64,000 bases of DNA from Umezawaea sp042738955 (GCF_042738955.1 NZ_JBHYHC010000029.1:1-64000); one strand, 5' to 3'. Counted from the first letter of the stretch, positions 50,399 through 59,698 are shown. Translations and numbers: made by a program. Notes: generated by a model from the sequence alone, not told the origin.

Positions 50399-50628
50399 GT
50401 GCGCAAATCATCCTCCGGGATGGGTGGGGAGCTGCTCCGCACCCGGTGGATCCCCGGCCAGGCAGCTCACGGGCGGCCGCAGTGCCAGCCCTTCGACCTG
50501 CGACTTTACCTCTGGGTAACGGACGGCGTCCCACTACCTATACCGCCAGTGGCTGTTCTCACAGGTCGTCGACGCCCCCGATGGCCCGAACGAGTGAGCA
50601 CATCCCGCCATCCGGAACGCCTTCGCCG
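50399..50628. promoter_or_regulatory. Pls upstream region with 14-bp palindrome
   Basis: TTACC-TCTG-GGTAA at 50506-50519 is a perfect 5-bp-arm palindrome. A TATAGG hexamer lies just upstream of it on the minus strand. It is the only symmetrical element in the gap between the DUF4173 gene and the synthetase, so it is the best operator candidate. No leader peptide or terminator stem is obvious. Confidence 0.4.
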
Positions 50629-52494
50629 TCACCTGGTCGTGGGGTAGTCGAGGTCGCACCCGCGTTCCCACGACACCCGGTCGAGCACCGGACGGGCCAG
50701 TTCGCGGCTCAGGTTCCAGGCGTACCAGTCGTCGGTGTCGGTCACCTGGAACTTCATCCGCACGAGCAGGCACTCGCGCACGTCGGCGGGCAGCGGGTCG
50801 AACGCGGGCACGGCGTCGACGGACAGCGTGCCCAGGTACGGCAGGTCGATCTTGCCGGTCGCCTGCCAGCGCTCGACGTTGTGCTCGGCGATGAACCGGT
50901 CGGGGTTCAGCGCGGCCAGCACCAGCAGCGACGCGACCGCGGTGGCGACCACCGACCGCGGCAGCCACCCCGCCCGCAGCCGCACGCCCGCGGCCAGGAC
51001 CAGCAGGTACACCACGGCCAGCCACACCTCGCAGGCGAACACCAGCAGCCGCAGCGCGGTGAACCCGTACGCCTGCTGGTAGGCCCACATGCGGCTCAGC
51101 GCCGACGCGACGATCACCAGCGTCAACCCGGCCAGCCCGCCGAGCAGGACCCGCAGCCACAGCCGGTCGGCCGCCGTGTCCGTCGCCGCGAACCGGGTCG
51201 CGACGCCGATCACCACGAGCGTGAGCACGGTGACCGCCAAGAGCTGCCAGAACCCGCCGCGGGCGTACTCGGCGTAGGTCAGCTGGGCGGTGCGCTGCAC
51301 GTAGTCGTCGCCACCGAACAGGCTGGCGAGCTGCACGCCGACGAACACGGCGAACACCGCGACCAGCACGCCGATCGGCACCGCCCACTCCCGCCGCGCC
51401 ACCGTGCGCCGGTCACGGGGCTCGGCGTCCAGCGGCAGCGTCGTGGCCTGCACGTAGCACGCGCCGAGCGTGCCGAGCCCGATCGTGACGAACAGGAACA
51501 CCCATTCGAACGGCGACCCGATGTCCACCGTGGGGACCAGGTTGCCCAGCAGTTCGGCGAACGCCGCGTCCGCGCCCGCCAGCAGCGGCACGAACACCAG
51601 CAGCAGGCCCGCGCTGATCAGGATCGTCCGGCCGAGCCGCCGGTCCGGGCGGACCGGCCCCCTGGACGCCCTCATGCCCCGGACCGCCCACTTGACGGCG
51701 GGGAAGGCCGCGATCGGCACCGCGACCATCCCCGCCACAACTCCTCGCAGCGACCGGCCGTCCGTGACCGCGAGCGACCCCGCCGCGCTCGCCGCCAGGA
51801 GGGAGAGGCTGAACAGCCAGTCGGCCGTGAGGAAGGTGGAGACGCCCAGGAGCAGCAGGGCGGCGACCGCCCACGCGATGCTCTGGGGCGAACGGCGGCC
51901 GGTGGCGAGGAAGACGCCGACCACGCCGACGATCCCGGTCAGCACCCAGCCGACACCGGGCAGGTCCAGCGGCAGCACGGCCGCCGCCGTGAGCCCGGCG
52001 GCCGCGCCCGCGTACAGGACGTTCCGCGACGCGGGGGCCGTCGGCGCGGGCCACAGGGGCTTGGTCTGGTGGACGACCGGCCCCGACCACGCCGCCGCAT
52101 GGCCCGACAACGCCGGGGCGTGCGGCAGGGGCGGGTGCGACGGGCTCGGCCGCTCCTCGACGGGTCGGCCCGCCGCGGGATTTCCAGCCGCGGGATTCCC
52201 GGATGCGGGACTGCCGGCGGTGGGATTCCCTGCTGCGGGATCGCCGGTACTGGGATTTCCTGCCTCGGGATCGTCGGATGTGGGATTGCCGGATGTGGGA
52301 TTCCCACTTCCGGGATTCCCGCTTTCGGGATTTCCTGGTTCCGGAGTCTCGGGTTCGGGATCGTCGGCCGCGGGATTCCCGGTCGTCTCGGGGTCCTCCA
52401 CCGCCGCGGCGGAAGCCCGGACGGGCTTCGCGGGGTGCTCGACGCGGCGCAGACCCAGTTTTTTGGACATGCCGACGACACGCTTGTCGTTCAT
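50629..52494 (-). CDS. DUF4173 multi-pass membrane protein with Asn-Pro-rich N-terminus
   Basis: 621 residues. The cytosolic N-terminus (~35-115) is low-complexity, built of about thirteen G-(N/D/S)-P-x-(S/A/T)-type pentapeptides. Some twelve transmembrane helices follow, with the DUF4173 pattern (LLLVFVPLLAGADAAFAELL, AYQQAYGFTALRL) and a soluble C-terminal ~80 residues (LNPDRFIAEHN). CGGAG sits before the ATG. The family is widespread in Actinobacteria without assigned function. The sensor kinase and response regulator lie immediately upstream on the same strand, 62 bases away, and may be co-transcribed or control it. Confidence 0.85.
   Translation of the reverse strand: MNDKRVVGMSKKLGLRRVEHPAKPVRASAAAVEDPETTGNPAADDPEPETPEPGNPESGNPGSGNPTSGNPTSDDPEAGNPSTGDPAAGNPTAGSPASGNPAAGNPAAGRPVEERPSPSHPPLPHAPALSGHAAAWSGPVVHQTKPLWPAPTAPASRNVLYAGAAAGLTAAAVLPLDLPGVGWVLTGIVGVVGVFLATGRRSPQSIAWAVAALLLLGVSTFLTADWLFSLSLLAASAAGSLAVTDGRSLRGVVAGMVAVPIAAFPAVKWAVRGMRASRGPVRPDRRLGRTILISAGLLLVFVPLLAGADAAFAELLGNLVPTVDIGSPFEWVFLFVTIGLGTLGACYVQATTLPLDAEPRDRRTVARREWAVPIGVLVAVFAVFVGVQLASLFGGDDYVQRTAQLTYAEYARGGFWQLLAVTVLTLVVIGVATRFAATDTAADRLWLRVLLGGLAGLTLVIVASALSRMWAYQQAYGFTALRLLVFACEVWLAVVYLLVLAAGVRLRAGWLPRSVVATAVASLLVLAALNPDRFIAEHNVERWQATGKIDLPYLGTLSVDAVPAFDPLPADVRECLLVRMKFQVTDTDDWYAWNLSRELARPVLDRVSWERGCDLDYPTTR
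52183..52385. repeat. Short tandem coding repeats (GGGATTCC-type, ~15-bp period)
   Basis: Within the DUF4173 gene about thirteen copies of a 15-base unit containing GGGATTCC or close variants encode the Asn-Pro pentapeptides. The A/T-containing unit stands out from the host codon bias and may change copy number by slippage. Confidence 0.7.
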
Positions 52495-52556
52495 GGGGAC
52501 AACTCCGGTTTCGAGGAGCAGGGCTCAGCAACAGGACGTTCGGGGGACGGGGAGGT

Positions 52557-53588
52557 TCAGCCCGCGGGCAGCGTTACCCGGATGCGGCAGCCGGGGCCGT
52601 CGACCACGGCGATGGAGCCGCCGTGGAGGTCGACCACCCAGCGGGCGATGTTCAGCCCCAGCCCGGTGCCGCCGCCACCGGCCCGTTCCCCTCGGGTGAA
52701 GCGCTCGAAGATCCGTTCGCGGTCCTCGCGGGCGATGCCGGGACCCTCGTCCACGACCTCGACCACGAGCCCGTCGGCGGAGGACCGGGCGAGGACGTCC
52801 ACCCGGCCGTTGGCGGGGCCGTGCCGGGCGGCGTTGTCCAGCAGGTTGACCACGACCTGGTGCAGGCGCTCGGGATCGGCGACCGCGGTGGCGCCGGGCG
52901 GGCTCACGTGGACGGCGAAGCGCACGCTGCGCTTGCCCGCCGTCGCGGCGACCTGCGCCTCCGCGACCACGTCGGCGAGCAGCGGCTCCACCTCGAACTC
53001 CTCGCGGTTGAGCGCGAGCACCCCGGCGTCCACTTTGGACAGGTCGAGGAGTTCGGAGACCAGCCTGCCGAGGCGTTCGGTCTGGGCCAGCGCGGTCTTC
53101 ATGGTGGGACCGTCGGCGGCGGCCACGCCGTCGACCACGTTCTCCAGCACGGCCTGCAACGCGGTGATGGGGGTCCGCAGCTCGTGCGACACGTTGGCGA
53201 TCAGCTCGCGGCGCTGCTGGTCGGCCGCCGCGAGGTCGGCCGCCATCCGGTTGAACGCGCTCGCCAGCTCGCCGATCTCGTCCTTGGCGGTCGCGCGGAC
53301 CCGTTGCGAGTAGTCGCCCGACCGCATCGCCCGCGCCGACGCCGTCATCTCGCGCAGCGGCCGGGTCATGCCGTGCGCCAGCACCTGCGACACGAACAGC
53401 ACGATGAGCAGCACGCCGATCGTGCTGCGGACCGGCAGCCAGCCGATCTGCGACCAGAAGAACGCCCACCCCGCCGTCGTGGGCGCGATCAGCAGGATGC
53501 CCATCTTGAGCTTGAACGACCGCACCGGGTCCAGCGGCCGGGGGAGTTCCTCGACCAGCATCGCGATGATCGTCTTGAACACCGTCAC
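52557..53588 (-). CDS. Sensor histidine kinase (HAMP, HisKA, HATPase)
   Basis: 343 residues. Two transmembrane helices (~28-45 and ~55-72) with almost no extracellular loop suggest membrane-internal sensing. A HAMP domain follows (~75-125, RAMRSGDYSQRV), then HisKA with His135 in NVSHELRTPITAL. The ATPase has the N box NLLDNAARHGP, G1 DEGPGIA and G2 GGTGLGLNIA. It phosphorylates the regulator encoded just upstream; its GTG overlaps that gene's stop (GTGA). The DUF4173 gene follows, hinting that membrane or envelope state is sensed. Signal unknown. Confidence 0.9.
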   Translation of the reverse strand: MTVFKTIIAMLVEELPRPLDPVRSFKLKMGILLIAPTTAGWAFFWSQIGWLPVRSTIGVLLIVLFVSQVLAHGMTRPLREMTASARAMRSGDYSQRVRATAKDEIGELASAFNRMAADLAAADQQRRELIANVSHELRTPITALQAVLENVVDGVAAADGPTMKTALAQTERLGRLVSELLDLSKVDAGVLALNREEFEVEPLLADVVAEAQVAATAGKRSVRFAVHVSPPGATAVADPERLHQVVVNLLDNAARHGPANGRVDVLARSSADGLVVEVVDEGPGIAREDRERIFERFTRGERAGGGGTGLGLNIARWVVDLHGGSIAVVDGPGCRIRVTLPAG

Positions 53589-54271
53589 CGAGGGACCTCC
53601 AGCGCGTACCCGACGCCGTGGACGGTGCGGATCAGGTCCGCGCCCAGCTTGCGGCGCAACGCCTTGACGTGGCTGTCGACCGTGCGCGCGCCCGTGCCGT
53701 CGTGCCAGCCCCACACCTCGCTGAGCAGCCGTTCCCGCGGCTGCACCGCGCGCGGCCGTTCGGCGAGGTGCACCAGCAGCTCGTACTCGGTCGGCGTCAG
53801 GTGCGCCTCCACGCCCGCGCGGAGCACCCGCCGTTCCGCCAGGTCGCTCTCCAGGTCCGCCAGCTCGATCCGGGACTCGACCCTGGGCAGCGACGCCCGT
53901 TCCACCCGGCGCAGCAGCGCGTGCACGCGGGCGGCCAGCTCGCGGATGGAGAACGGCTTGGTGAGGTAGTCGTCCGCGCCGACGGCGAGCCCGACCAGCA
54001 GGTCCGTCTCGTCGCCGCGCGCGGTCAGCATGAGCACCGGGACGGGCTGCTGCGCCTGGATCCGGCGGCACACCTCGAGCCCGTCGAAACCGGGCAGCAT
54101 CACGTCCAGCACCACGAGGTCCGGCGTCACGGCCTTGGCCGCCGCGACCGCGGACGGGCCGTCGTGGGCCAGCTCGACCACGAACCCCTCGGCCCGCAGC
54201 CGCGCCGCCACCGACTCCGCGATGGCCAGGTCGTCCTCGACCACCAGCACCCGCCGTTGTCCCCCAGTCAT
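53585..54271 (-). CDS. OmpR/PhoB-type response regulator
   Basis: 228 residues. The receiver domain has the acidic pair EDD (12-14), phospho-acceptor Asp56 (VVLDVMLPG), Thr of MLTARGD and Lys of TKPFS. The C-terminal winged helix carries LTPTEYELLVHLAERP, RTVDSHVKALRRKLG and TVHGVGYAL. It should bind DNA repeats and switch genes after phosphorylation by the coupled kinase. TACAGT ends six bases before the ATG, suggesting a leaderless mRNA and a promoter shared back-to-back with recD2. Confidence 0.93.
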   Translation of the reverse strand: MTGGQRRVLVVEDDLAIAESVAARLRAEGFVVELAHDGPSAVAAAKAVTPDLVVLDVMLPGFDGLEVCRRIQAQQPVPVLMLTARGDETDLLVGLAVGADDYLTKPFSIRELAARVHALLRRVERASLPRVESRIELADLESDLAERRVLRAGVEAHLTPTEYELLVHLAERPRAVQPRERLLSEVWGWHDGTGARTVDSHVKALRRKLGADLIRTVHGVGYALEVPR

Positions 54272-54353
54272 GCGGCGACTGTATTCCCGCGAGGTGGAGA
54301 GGTCAGGGGCGAGTTGTGGAGGTCGTGTGGAGGTGTGCGCCTAGGCTGGCCGC

Positions 54354-56552
54354 ATGGCGGGCGAGGGAGCGGTCCTGGAGGCCGTGCTGGAGCGGATCAC
54401 CTTCGCCAACGAGGAGACCGGGTACACGGTCGCGAAGGTCGACACCGGCCGCGGCGGCGGCGACCTGCTGACCGTCGTCGGCGCGCTGCTCGGGGCGCAG
54501 CCGGGCGAGTCGATCCGGATGCGCGGCCGGTGGGGCTCGCACCCCCAGTACGGCAAGCAGTTCTTCGTGGACGACTACACGACCGTCCTGCCCGCGACGA
54601 TCCAGGGCATCCGCCGCTACCTCGGCTCCGGGCTGATCAAGGGCATCGGGCCGGTGCTGGCGGACAAGATCGTCACGCACTTCGGCGTGGACGCGCTCGA
54701 CGTGATCGAGCAGACCCCCGAACGCCTCATCGAGGTGCCGAAGCTCGGACCCAAGCGCACCAAGGCGATCGCCGCCGCGTGGGAGGAGCAGAAGGCGATC
54801 AAGGAGGTGATGATCTTCCTCCAGGGCGTCGGGGTGTCGACGTCCCTCGCCGTGCGGATCTACAAGCAGTACCTGGACAGGTCGATCGACGTGGTTCGCC
54901 AGGAGCCGTACCGGCTCGCCTCGGACGTGTGGGGCATCGGCTTCCGGACCGCCGACGTGATCGCGAAGGCCGTCGGCATCCCGCACGACAGCCCGCAGCG
55001 GATCAAGGCGGGGCTCCAGTTCACGCTCTCGGAGGCCACCGGCAACGGGAACTGCTTCCTGCCCGACCAGTCGCTGATCGGCGAGGCCATCAAGATCCTC
55101 CAGGTCGACGCCGGGTTGGTGATCGACTGCCTGGCCGAGCTGGTGGACGAGGAGGGCGTGGTCCGCGAGGTGCTGCCGCTGGACGGCGAGGACGTGGCCG
55201 CGATCTACCTGGTCCCGTTCCACCGCGCGGAGATCTCGGTGGCGGGGCAACTCCGCAGGTTGCTGTCCACAGCGGATGAGCGGATGCCCGCGTTCGAGTC
55301 CGTGGACTGGACGCGCGCGTTCGCGTGGCTCGGCGCGTCGCTGGAGGAGAAGCAGCAGGAGGCGGTGAAACTGGCGCTGACCAGCAAGGTCGCCGTCCTC
55401 ACCGGCGGGCCGGGCTGCGGCAAGAGCTTCACCGTGCGGTCGATCGTCCGGCTGGCCGTGGCGAAGGGGGCCTCGGTGGTGCTGGCCGCGCCGACCGGCC
55501 GGGCCGCCAAGCGCCTCACCGAGCTGACCGGCCACGAGGCCCGCACCGTCCACCGGCTGCTGGAGCTCAAGCCGGGCGGCGACGCGGCGTTCGACCGCGA
55601 CCGGCCGTTGGACGCGGACCTGGTGGTCGTCGACGAGGCGTCCATGCTGGACCTGTTGCTGGCCAACAAGCTCATCAAGGCCGTCGCCCCCGGCGCGCAC
55701 CTGCTGCTCGTCGGCGACGTCGACCAGCTGCCGTCCGTCGGCGCGGGCGAGGTGCTGCGGGACGTGCTGTCGCCGGGCAGCCCGGTGCCGAACGTGCGGC
55801 TCACGCACATCTTCCGGCAGGCCCGGCAGTCCGGCGTGGTCACCAACGCCCACCGCATCAACTCCGGCGAGTACCCCGTAGTCCAAGGACTGCCGGACTT
55901 CTTCCTGTTCCCCGTGGAGGAGTCCGAGGAGGCCGCCGCGATGACCGTGGACGTGGTGTCCCGCCGCATCCCGGCCAAGTTCGGCCTCAACGCCCGCCGC
56001 GACATCCAGGTGCTGGCCCCGATGCACCGCGGCCCGGCGGGCGCGGGCGCGTTGAACGCGGTCCTGCAAGAGGCGTTGACGCCAGCCCGTGAAGGCCTGC
56101 CGGAACGCCGGTTCGGCGGCCGGGTGTTCCGGCTCGGCGACAAGGTCACGCAGATCCGCAACAACTACGACAAAGGTGTAAATGGTGTTTTCAACGGCAC
56201 CATGGGAGTCGTGACGGCGTTGGACGTGGTCGAGCAGAAGCTCACGATCCGCACCGACGAGGACGAGGACGTCGACTACGAGTTCGGCGAACTCGACGAG
56301 TTGACCCACGCGTACGCGATGACGATCCACCGTTCACAGGGCAGCGAATACCCGTGCGTCGTCATCCCGCTGACCACCAGCGCGTGGATGATGCTCCAGC
56401 GGAACCTGCTGTACACGGCCGTGACCAGGGCCAAGAAGCTCGTCGTGCTGGTCGGGTCGCGCAAGGCGATCGGGCAGGCGGTGCGCACGGTCGGCGCGGG
56501 TAGACGACACACCGCATTGGCCCACCGACTCGCTGTGGAAAAGTTTTTGTAG
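54354..56552 (+). CDS. recD2: RecD2-type ATP-dependent DNA helicase
   Basis: 732 residues, typical RecD2 (RecD/TraA family, not the RecBCD subunit): an OB-like N-terminal domain (ITFANEETGYTVAKV), tandem helix-hairpin-helix segments (LIKGIGPVLADKIV, VPKLGPKRTKAI), then a superfamily 1B helicase. Walker A is LTGGPGCGKSFT (~residue 350), Walker B is LVVVDEASM, motif III is LVGDVDQLPSVG, and the C-terminal motif is YAMTIHRSQGSEYP. It unwinds DNA 5'-3' in repair. TAGGCT ends six bases before the ATG (leaderless). No recB or recC is nearby. Confidence 0.94.
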   Translation: MAGEGAVLEAVLERITFANEETGYTVAKVDTGRGGGDLLTVVGALLGAQPGESIRMRGRWGSHPQYGKQFFVDDYTTVLPATIQGIRRYLGSGLIKGIGPVLADKIVTHFGVDALDVIEQTPERLIEVPKLGPKRTKAIAAAWEEQKAIKEVMIFLQGVGVSTSLAVRIYKQYLDRSIDVVRQEPYRLASDVWGIGFRTADVIAKAVGIPHDSPQRIKAGLQFTLSEATGNGNCFLPDQSLIGEAIKILQVDAGLVIDCLAELVDEEGVVREVLPLDGEDVAAIYLVPFHRAEISVAGQLRRLLSTADERMPAFESVDWTRAFAWLGASLEEKQQEAVKLALTSKVAVLTGGPGCGKSFTVRSIVRLAVAKGASVVLAAPTGRAAKRLTELTGHEARTVHRLLELKPGGDAAFDRDRPLDADLVVVDEASMLDLLLANKLIKAVAPGAHLLLVGDVDQLPSVGAGEVLRDVLSPGSPVPNVRLTHIFRQARQSGVVTNAHRINSGEYPVVQGLPDFFLFPVEESEEAAAMTVDVVSRRIPAKFGLNARRDIQVLAPMHRGPAGAGALNAVLQEALTPAREGLPERRFGGRVFRLGDKVTQIRNNYDKGVNGVFNGTMGVVTALDVVEQKLTIRTDEDEDVDYEFGELDELTHAYAMTIHRSQGSEYPCVVIPLTTSAWMMLQRNLLYTAVTRAKKLVVLVGSRKAIGQAVRTVGAGRRHTALAHRLAVEKFL

Positions 56553-56619
56553 ATCGCCCGGTGCGATTGAAGGCACACTGCTCCACGGCACGAATCCCAA
56601 GCCGTGAGGAAATCTCCCT

Positions 56620-57228
56620 GTGCGCACCCCACTCCTGTTCGCGGCGCTCGCCGTCACCACCCTGGTCGCGACGGGCTGCGGCACCACCACACCGGCCGCC
56701 TCCGCGGGCAACGGCACCGGCGGCGACACCACGCAACACGGCGCCCCCAGGGTCCACGCCCCGCTGGACTCCACGAAGGCGTCCCAGAAACCCTGCACCC
56801 TGCTGTCCGACGCGCAGCTGAAAACGTTGGGCATGGCGGGCACCAGCGGCGCCCAGGAAGCGACCCCGACCGGTCCGATCTGCTCGTGGGACGACCTGGA
56901 CGGCACGAGCGGCCAGCACGTCACCTTCACCTTCACCACGGGCAACGGCAACGGCGGCCTGGACCGCGTGTACGAGCTGAAGAGCACCTTCCAGCTCTTC
57001 GAACTGCAAGCGCCGCTCCAGGACTACCCGGCCTTGCTCAACGCCCCGACGGACGACCGCAAGAAGGGCACGTGCGCCTTCGTGGTCGGCATCTCGGACA
57101 CCCAGATCCTCACCACCACGGTCAAGATGCGCACAGGCGCCAAACCCGCCCCCCGCGTGGTCGAACCCTGCATCGTCGCCAGGGAAGCCGCAGACCTCGC
57201 CTTGACCAGCATCCGCGAACAAGCCTGA
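56620..57228 (+). CDS. DUF3558 lipoprotein A
   Basis: 202 residues. A lipoprotein signal (VRTPLLFAALAVTTLVATGC) is followed by a Gly/Thr linker and the DUF3558 domain: PCTLLSDAQLKTLGM, ICSWDD, then LQDYPALLN with late paired Cys (KKGTCAF, EPCIVA). The family is confined to actinobacteria and sits on the outer face of the membrane; function unknown. GAGGAAA precedes the GTG. A clear paralogue lies 500 bases downstream, and the set of five genes to 60448 reads as a type VII secretion accessory cluster. Confidence 0.87.
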   Translation: MRTPLLFAALAVTTLVATGCGTTTPAASAGNGTGGDTTQHGAPRVHAPLDSTKASQKPCTLLSDAQLKTLGMAGTSGAQEATPTGPICSWDDLDGTSGQHVTFTFTTGNGNGGLDRVYELKSTFQLFELQAPLQDYPALLNAPTDDRKKGTCAFVVGISDTQILTTTVKMRTGAKPAPRVVEPCIVAREAADLALTSIREQA

Positions 57229-57413
57229 CCAGCGCCCGATTCGCCTACTGCGAGTAGCCATCCCTTTCGACCGCTTCCCGCAGTTTGTGAATGATCCTCA
57301 GTTGCTGACCACGGCCTTCCCACCTTCCCCATTCCACCAACAGCCGACAGTCCGTCCAGGTATCGTCACTCTCGGTTCGCAACCGTGCGACGTGTCCGGG
57401 AGGGACGCCACAC

Positions 57414-57719
57414 ATGAACGCCGTGAAGGTGGAGCCCGCGGTCATCGAGGCCGCCATCAAGGAGTACACCGCGATCCGCGACGAGCTGGTCACGGCGTAC
57501 ACCAAGAGCGACCCGCTGGTGAAGATCAAGGGGCCCGGCAAGGACCGGCCGAGCGAGGTCTACGCGCTGGCCGCGAACAAGGTGGGACGCGACCACCTCC
57601 AGGCCAACCTGGACCTGCGCACGGCCATCGAAGGCCGGATCAGCCTGCTCCAGGCCACGCTCGACCAGTACCGGCAGACCGACCAGGGCAACGCCTCCGA
57701 CCTCAAACCGAAGGACTGA
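57414..57719 (+). CDS. Small helical protein, PE/WXG100-like position
   Basis: 101 residues, all predicted helix: EPAVIEAAIKEYTAIRDELVTAY, a basic break (VKIKGPGKDRPS), then a second helix DLRTAIEGRISLLQATLDQYRQT. No WXG motif or signal is visible. A small two-helix protein next to a PPE-like protein and an EspG chaperone is the expected partner of the PPE-like protein in a type VII secretion substrate pair, but here the assignment rests on context. GGGAGGG lies upstream of the ATG. The DUF3558 paralogue starts three bases after its stop. Confidence 0.65.
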   Translation: MNAVKVEPAVIEAAIKEYTAIRDELVTAYTKSDPLVKIKGPGKDRPSEVYALAANKVGRDHLQANLDLRTAIEGRISLLQATLDQYRQTDQGNASDLKPKD

Positions 57720-57722
57720 CCG

Positions 57723-58361
57723 GTGCGACTTCCCGCCCTGCTCGCCCTGCTCGTCGTCACCCCTCTCGCTCTCGTGGGGTGCAGCAGTTCGACCGGTGGC
57801 ACCGCCTCGACGAGCACCCCCACCTCGACCGGGACGAGCACCGGCGAGACCGGGTCGAACGGCGGCACCACCGAGCACGGCGCGCCCAAGGTGAAGACCC
57901 CCTTGGACTTCGCCAAGTCGTCGGCCAAGCCCTGCGGCCTGCTCAGCGCGGCCCAGCTCCAGCAACTCGGCATGACGGGAGCCGCGGGCAAGGACATCAC
58001 CGCCGGGGCGGGGCCCGCGTGCGAGTGGAACGACTTCTCCGGCGCCAGCGGGCAGAGCGTCGGCTTCACGTTCGTCTCGGGCGACGGTGGCCTCGACTAC
58101 CTGTACGAGACCAAGGACACCTTCGAGCTGTTCGAGCCGCAGCCACCGGTCCAGGGGTACCCCGCGCTGCTCAACTCCGCGCTCGACGCCCGCAAGAGCG
58201 GTGTGTGCACGTTGGACGTCGGACTGACGGACAAGCAGATCCTCACCACCACGGTGCAGATGAGGAGCGGCGGCACGCCCGCCCCGCGTTTCGCGGAGCC
58301 CTGCGTGGTGGCCAAGGAAGCCGTTGACCTCGCCCTGACCACCATCAAGGGAGGTTCGTGA
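57723..58361 (+). CDS. DUF3558 lipoprotein B
   Basis: 212 residues. The signal ALLVVTPLALVGC has its lipobox at ~residue 20, followed by a Ser/Thr-rich linker (STPTSTGTSTGETGS) and DUF3558: PCGLLSAAQLQQLGM, ACEWNDFSG, VQGYPALLN, and Cys pairs near the end (GVCTLD, EPCVVA). It is strongly similar to the protein at 56620-57228 along the whole domain (both carry a QILTTTV strand), so the two arose by duplication around the small helical gene. The stop touches the PPE-like gene's ATG. Confidence 0.87.
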   Translation: MRLPALLALLVVTPLALVGCSSSTGGTASTSTPTSTGTSTGETGSNGGTTEHGAPKVKTPLDFAKSSAKPCGLLSAAQLQQLGMTGAAGKDITAGAGPACEWNDFSGASGQSVGFTFVSGDGGLDYLYETKDTFELFEPQPPVQGYPALLNSALDARKSGVCTLDVGLTDKQILTTTVQMRSGGTPAPRFAEPCVVAKEAVDLALTTIKGGS

Positions 58362-59695
58362 TGGCGCCGCCCGCACCGGACTGCACCACTATGGACAACA
58401 CCCGCGCCGAAGGGCTGTCGGGCAAGCAGATCTACGACCTGATGAACAGCGGACCGGGCACGGGGTCCCTGGAGGCCGGTAGTCACGCGGCGACGCTGGT
58501 GGCGGGCGACTACGCGACCATCGAGGCCCGGCTGAAGTCGGTCAGTTCGACGCTCGGCGAAGGCTGGACGGGTTCCGCGGCTGCCTCCGCCCAGCAGGCC
58601 GCCTCGCCCATCAACAAGGCCGTCATCGAGATGCAGACCGCGCTGCACCAGGCGGACCGGGCGATCGGCAACCAGACCTACCAGTTCAACGCCAACAAGA
58701 ACCAGCTCAAGCAGATGCCCGACAAGAAGCCCGAGAGCGGCTTCTGGAACGACCTCGCTCCGTGGGAGACGGACACGGACCGGGCGATCGCCGGGTACAA
58801 CAACGACGAGGCCGAGAACCGCCGCGTCTACACCGAGTACCAGGGCGCCAGCAACACCAACCGCGGTGAACTGCCTCCCGACATGGCCGGTGTCAACACC
58901 GACACCCTCGACGTCGAAGTCAAGGACACGACCGGCGAGTCGAACTCCACCCTGACGACCAACTCCAACGGGAAGTACACCAACAACCAGAGCAGCAGTT
59001 CCTCTTGGAACGGTGGGAACAGCCAGGGGAACCAGGGGTCGGTGTCGGGGTTCACGTCGGTGCCTGGGGCCACTGGGACTGACGGGACCACGACCACCAG
59101 TGGTGATGTTGGTGTGCCCACGGTGCCGCCGCCGTCCGTGCAGAACCCTGGGCAGGGTGTTGGTGGTGGGGTGAACAACCCTGGTGGGGGTGGGGTTGGG
59201 TTTCCGCCGATTGGTGGGCCCGGTGGGGTTCGTGGCGGTGGTGGTGGAACTGGGCGGCCTGGCGGTGGGGGCGCTGGTGGGGTTCGTGGGTTTGGTGGTG
59301 GGCCTGCTGGTTCTGGGTCCGCTGGTAGTGGGCGTGGTGGGGCTGGTGTTGGTGGAGGGTTTGGGTCTGCTGGGCGGGGTGGAGTTGAGAGTGGGTTTGG
59401 GGCCGGGCAGCGGGGTGGGCTCGGTGGAGTGGTTGGTGAAGGTGTTGGTGGGCGTGGGGGGTTTGGGCCTGTCGGGTCCGGGGCTGTCGGGTCTGGGGTT
59501 GGTGGGGCTGGGGCGGTTGCTGGGCGGGGTGGGGCTGCTGGTGGGGCCGGTATGGGGGGAATGGGTGGTGGGCGTGGTGGGCCTGGGGAAGAGGATGGCG
59601 AGCACAAGTCGGCCGCTTACCTGGTGAACGAGGAGAACGGCAACGAGATCGTCGGTGACATGCCGATGACCGCGCCTCCGGTGCTCGGTGGCTGA
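58361..59695 (+). CDS. PPE/WXG-like protein with long Gly-rich tail, probable type VII secretion substrate
   Basis: 444 residues. The N-terminal ~160 are helical, with GEGWTGSAAASAQQAASPI holding a W-x-G turn as in WXG100/PPE proteins. Residues ~160-220 are Asn/Ser/Thr-rich. From ~225 to 420 the chain is almost only Gly with Val, Arg, Ala and Pro. The tail is encoded with GGT/GGG instead of the genome's usual GGC, giving a striking G/T-rich coding strand. A short acidic end follows. GGAGG precedes the ATG. With EspG encoded three bases downstream, it is probably exported by an ESX system encoded elsewhere. Confidence 0.78.
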   Translation: MAPPAPDCTTMDNTRAEGLSGKQIYDLMNSGPGTGSLEAGSHAATLVAGDYATIEARLKSVSSTLGEGWTGSAAASAQQAASPINKAVIEMQTALHQADRAIGNQTYQFNANKNQLKQMPDKKPESGFWNDLAPWETDTDRAIAGYNNDEAENRRVYTEYQGASNTNRGELPPDMAGVNTDTLDVEVKDTTGESNSTLTTNSNGKYTNNQSSSSSWNGGNSQGNQGSVSGFTSVPGATGTDGTTTTSGDVGVPTVPPPSVQNPGQGVGGGVNNPGGGGVGFPPIGGPGGVRGGGGGTGRPGGGGAGGVRGFGGGPAGSGSAGSGRGGAGVGGGFGSAGRGGVESGFGAGQRGGLGGVVGEGVGGRGGFGPVGSGAVGSGVGGAGAVAGRGGAAGGAGMGGMGGGRGGPGEEDGEHKSAAYLVNEENGNEIVGDMPMTAPPVLGG

Positions 59696-59698
59696 GCG

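Noticed and set aside
54354..56552. Subunit of a RecBCD nuclease
   Set aside because: Length, the N-terminal helix-hairpin-helix region and the absence of recB/recC neighbours fit the stand-alone RecD2 group.
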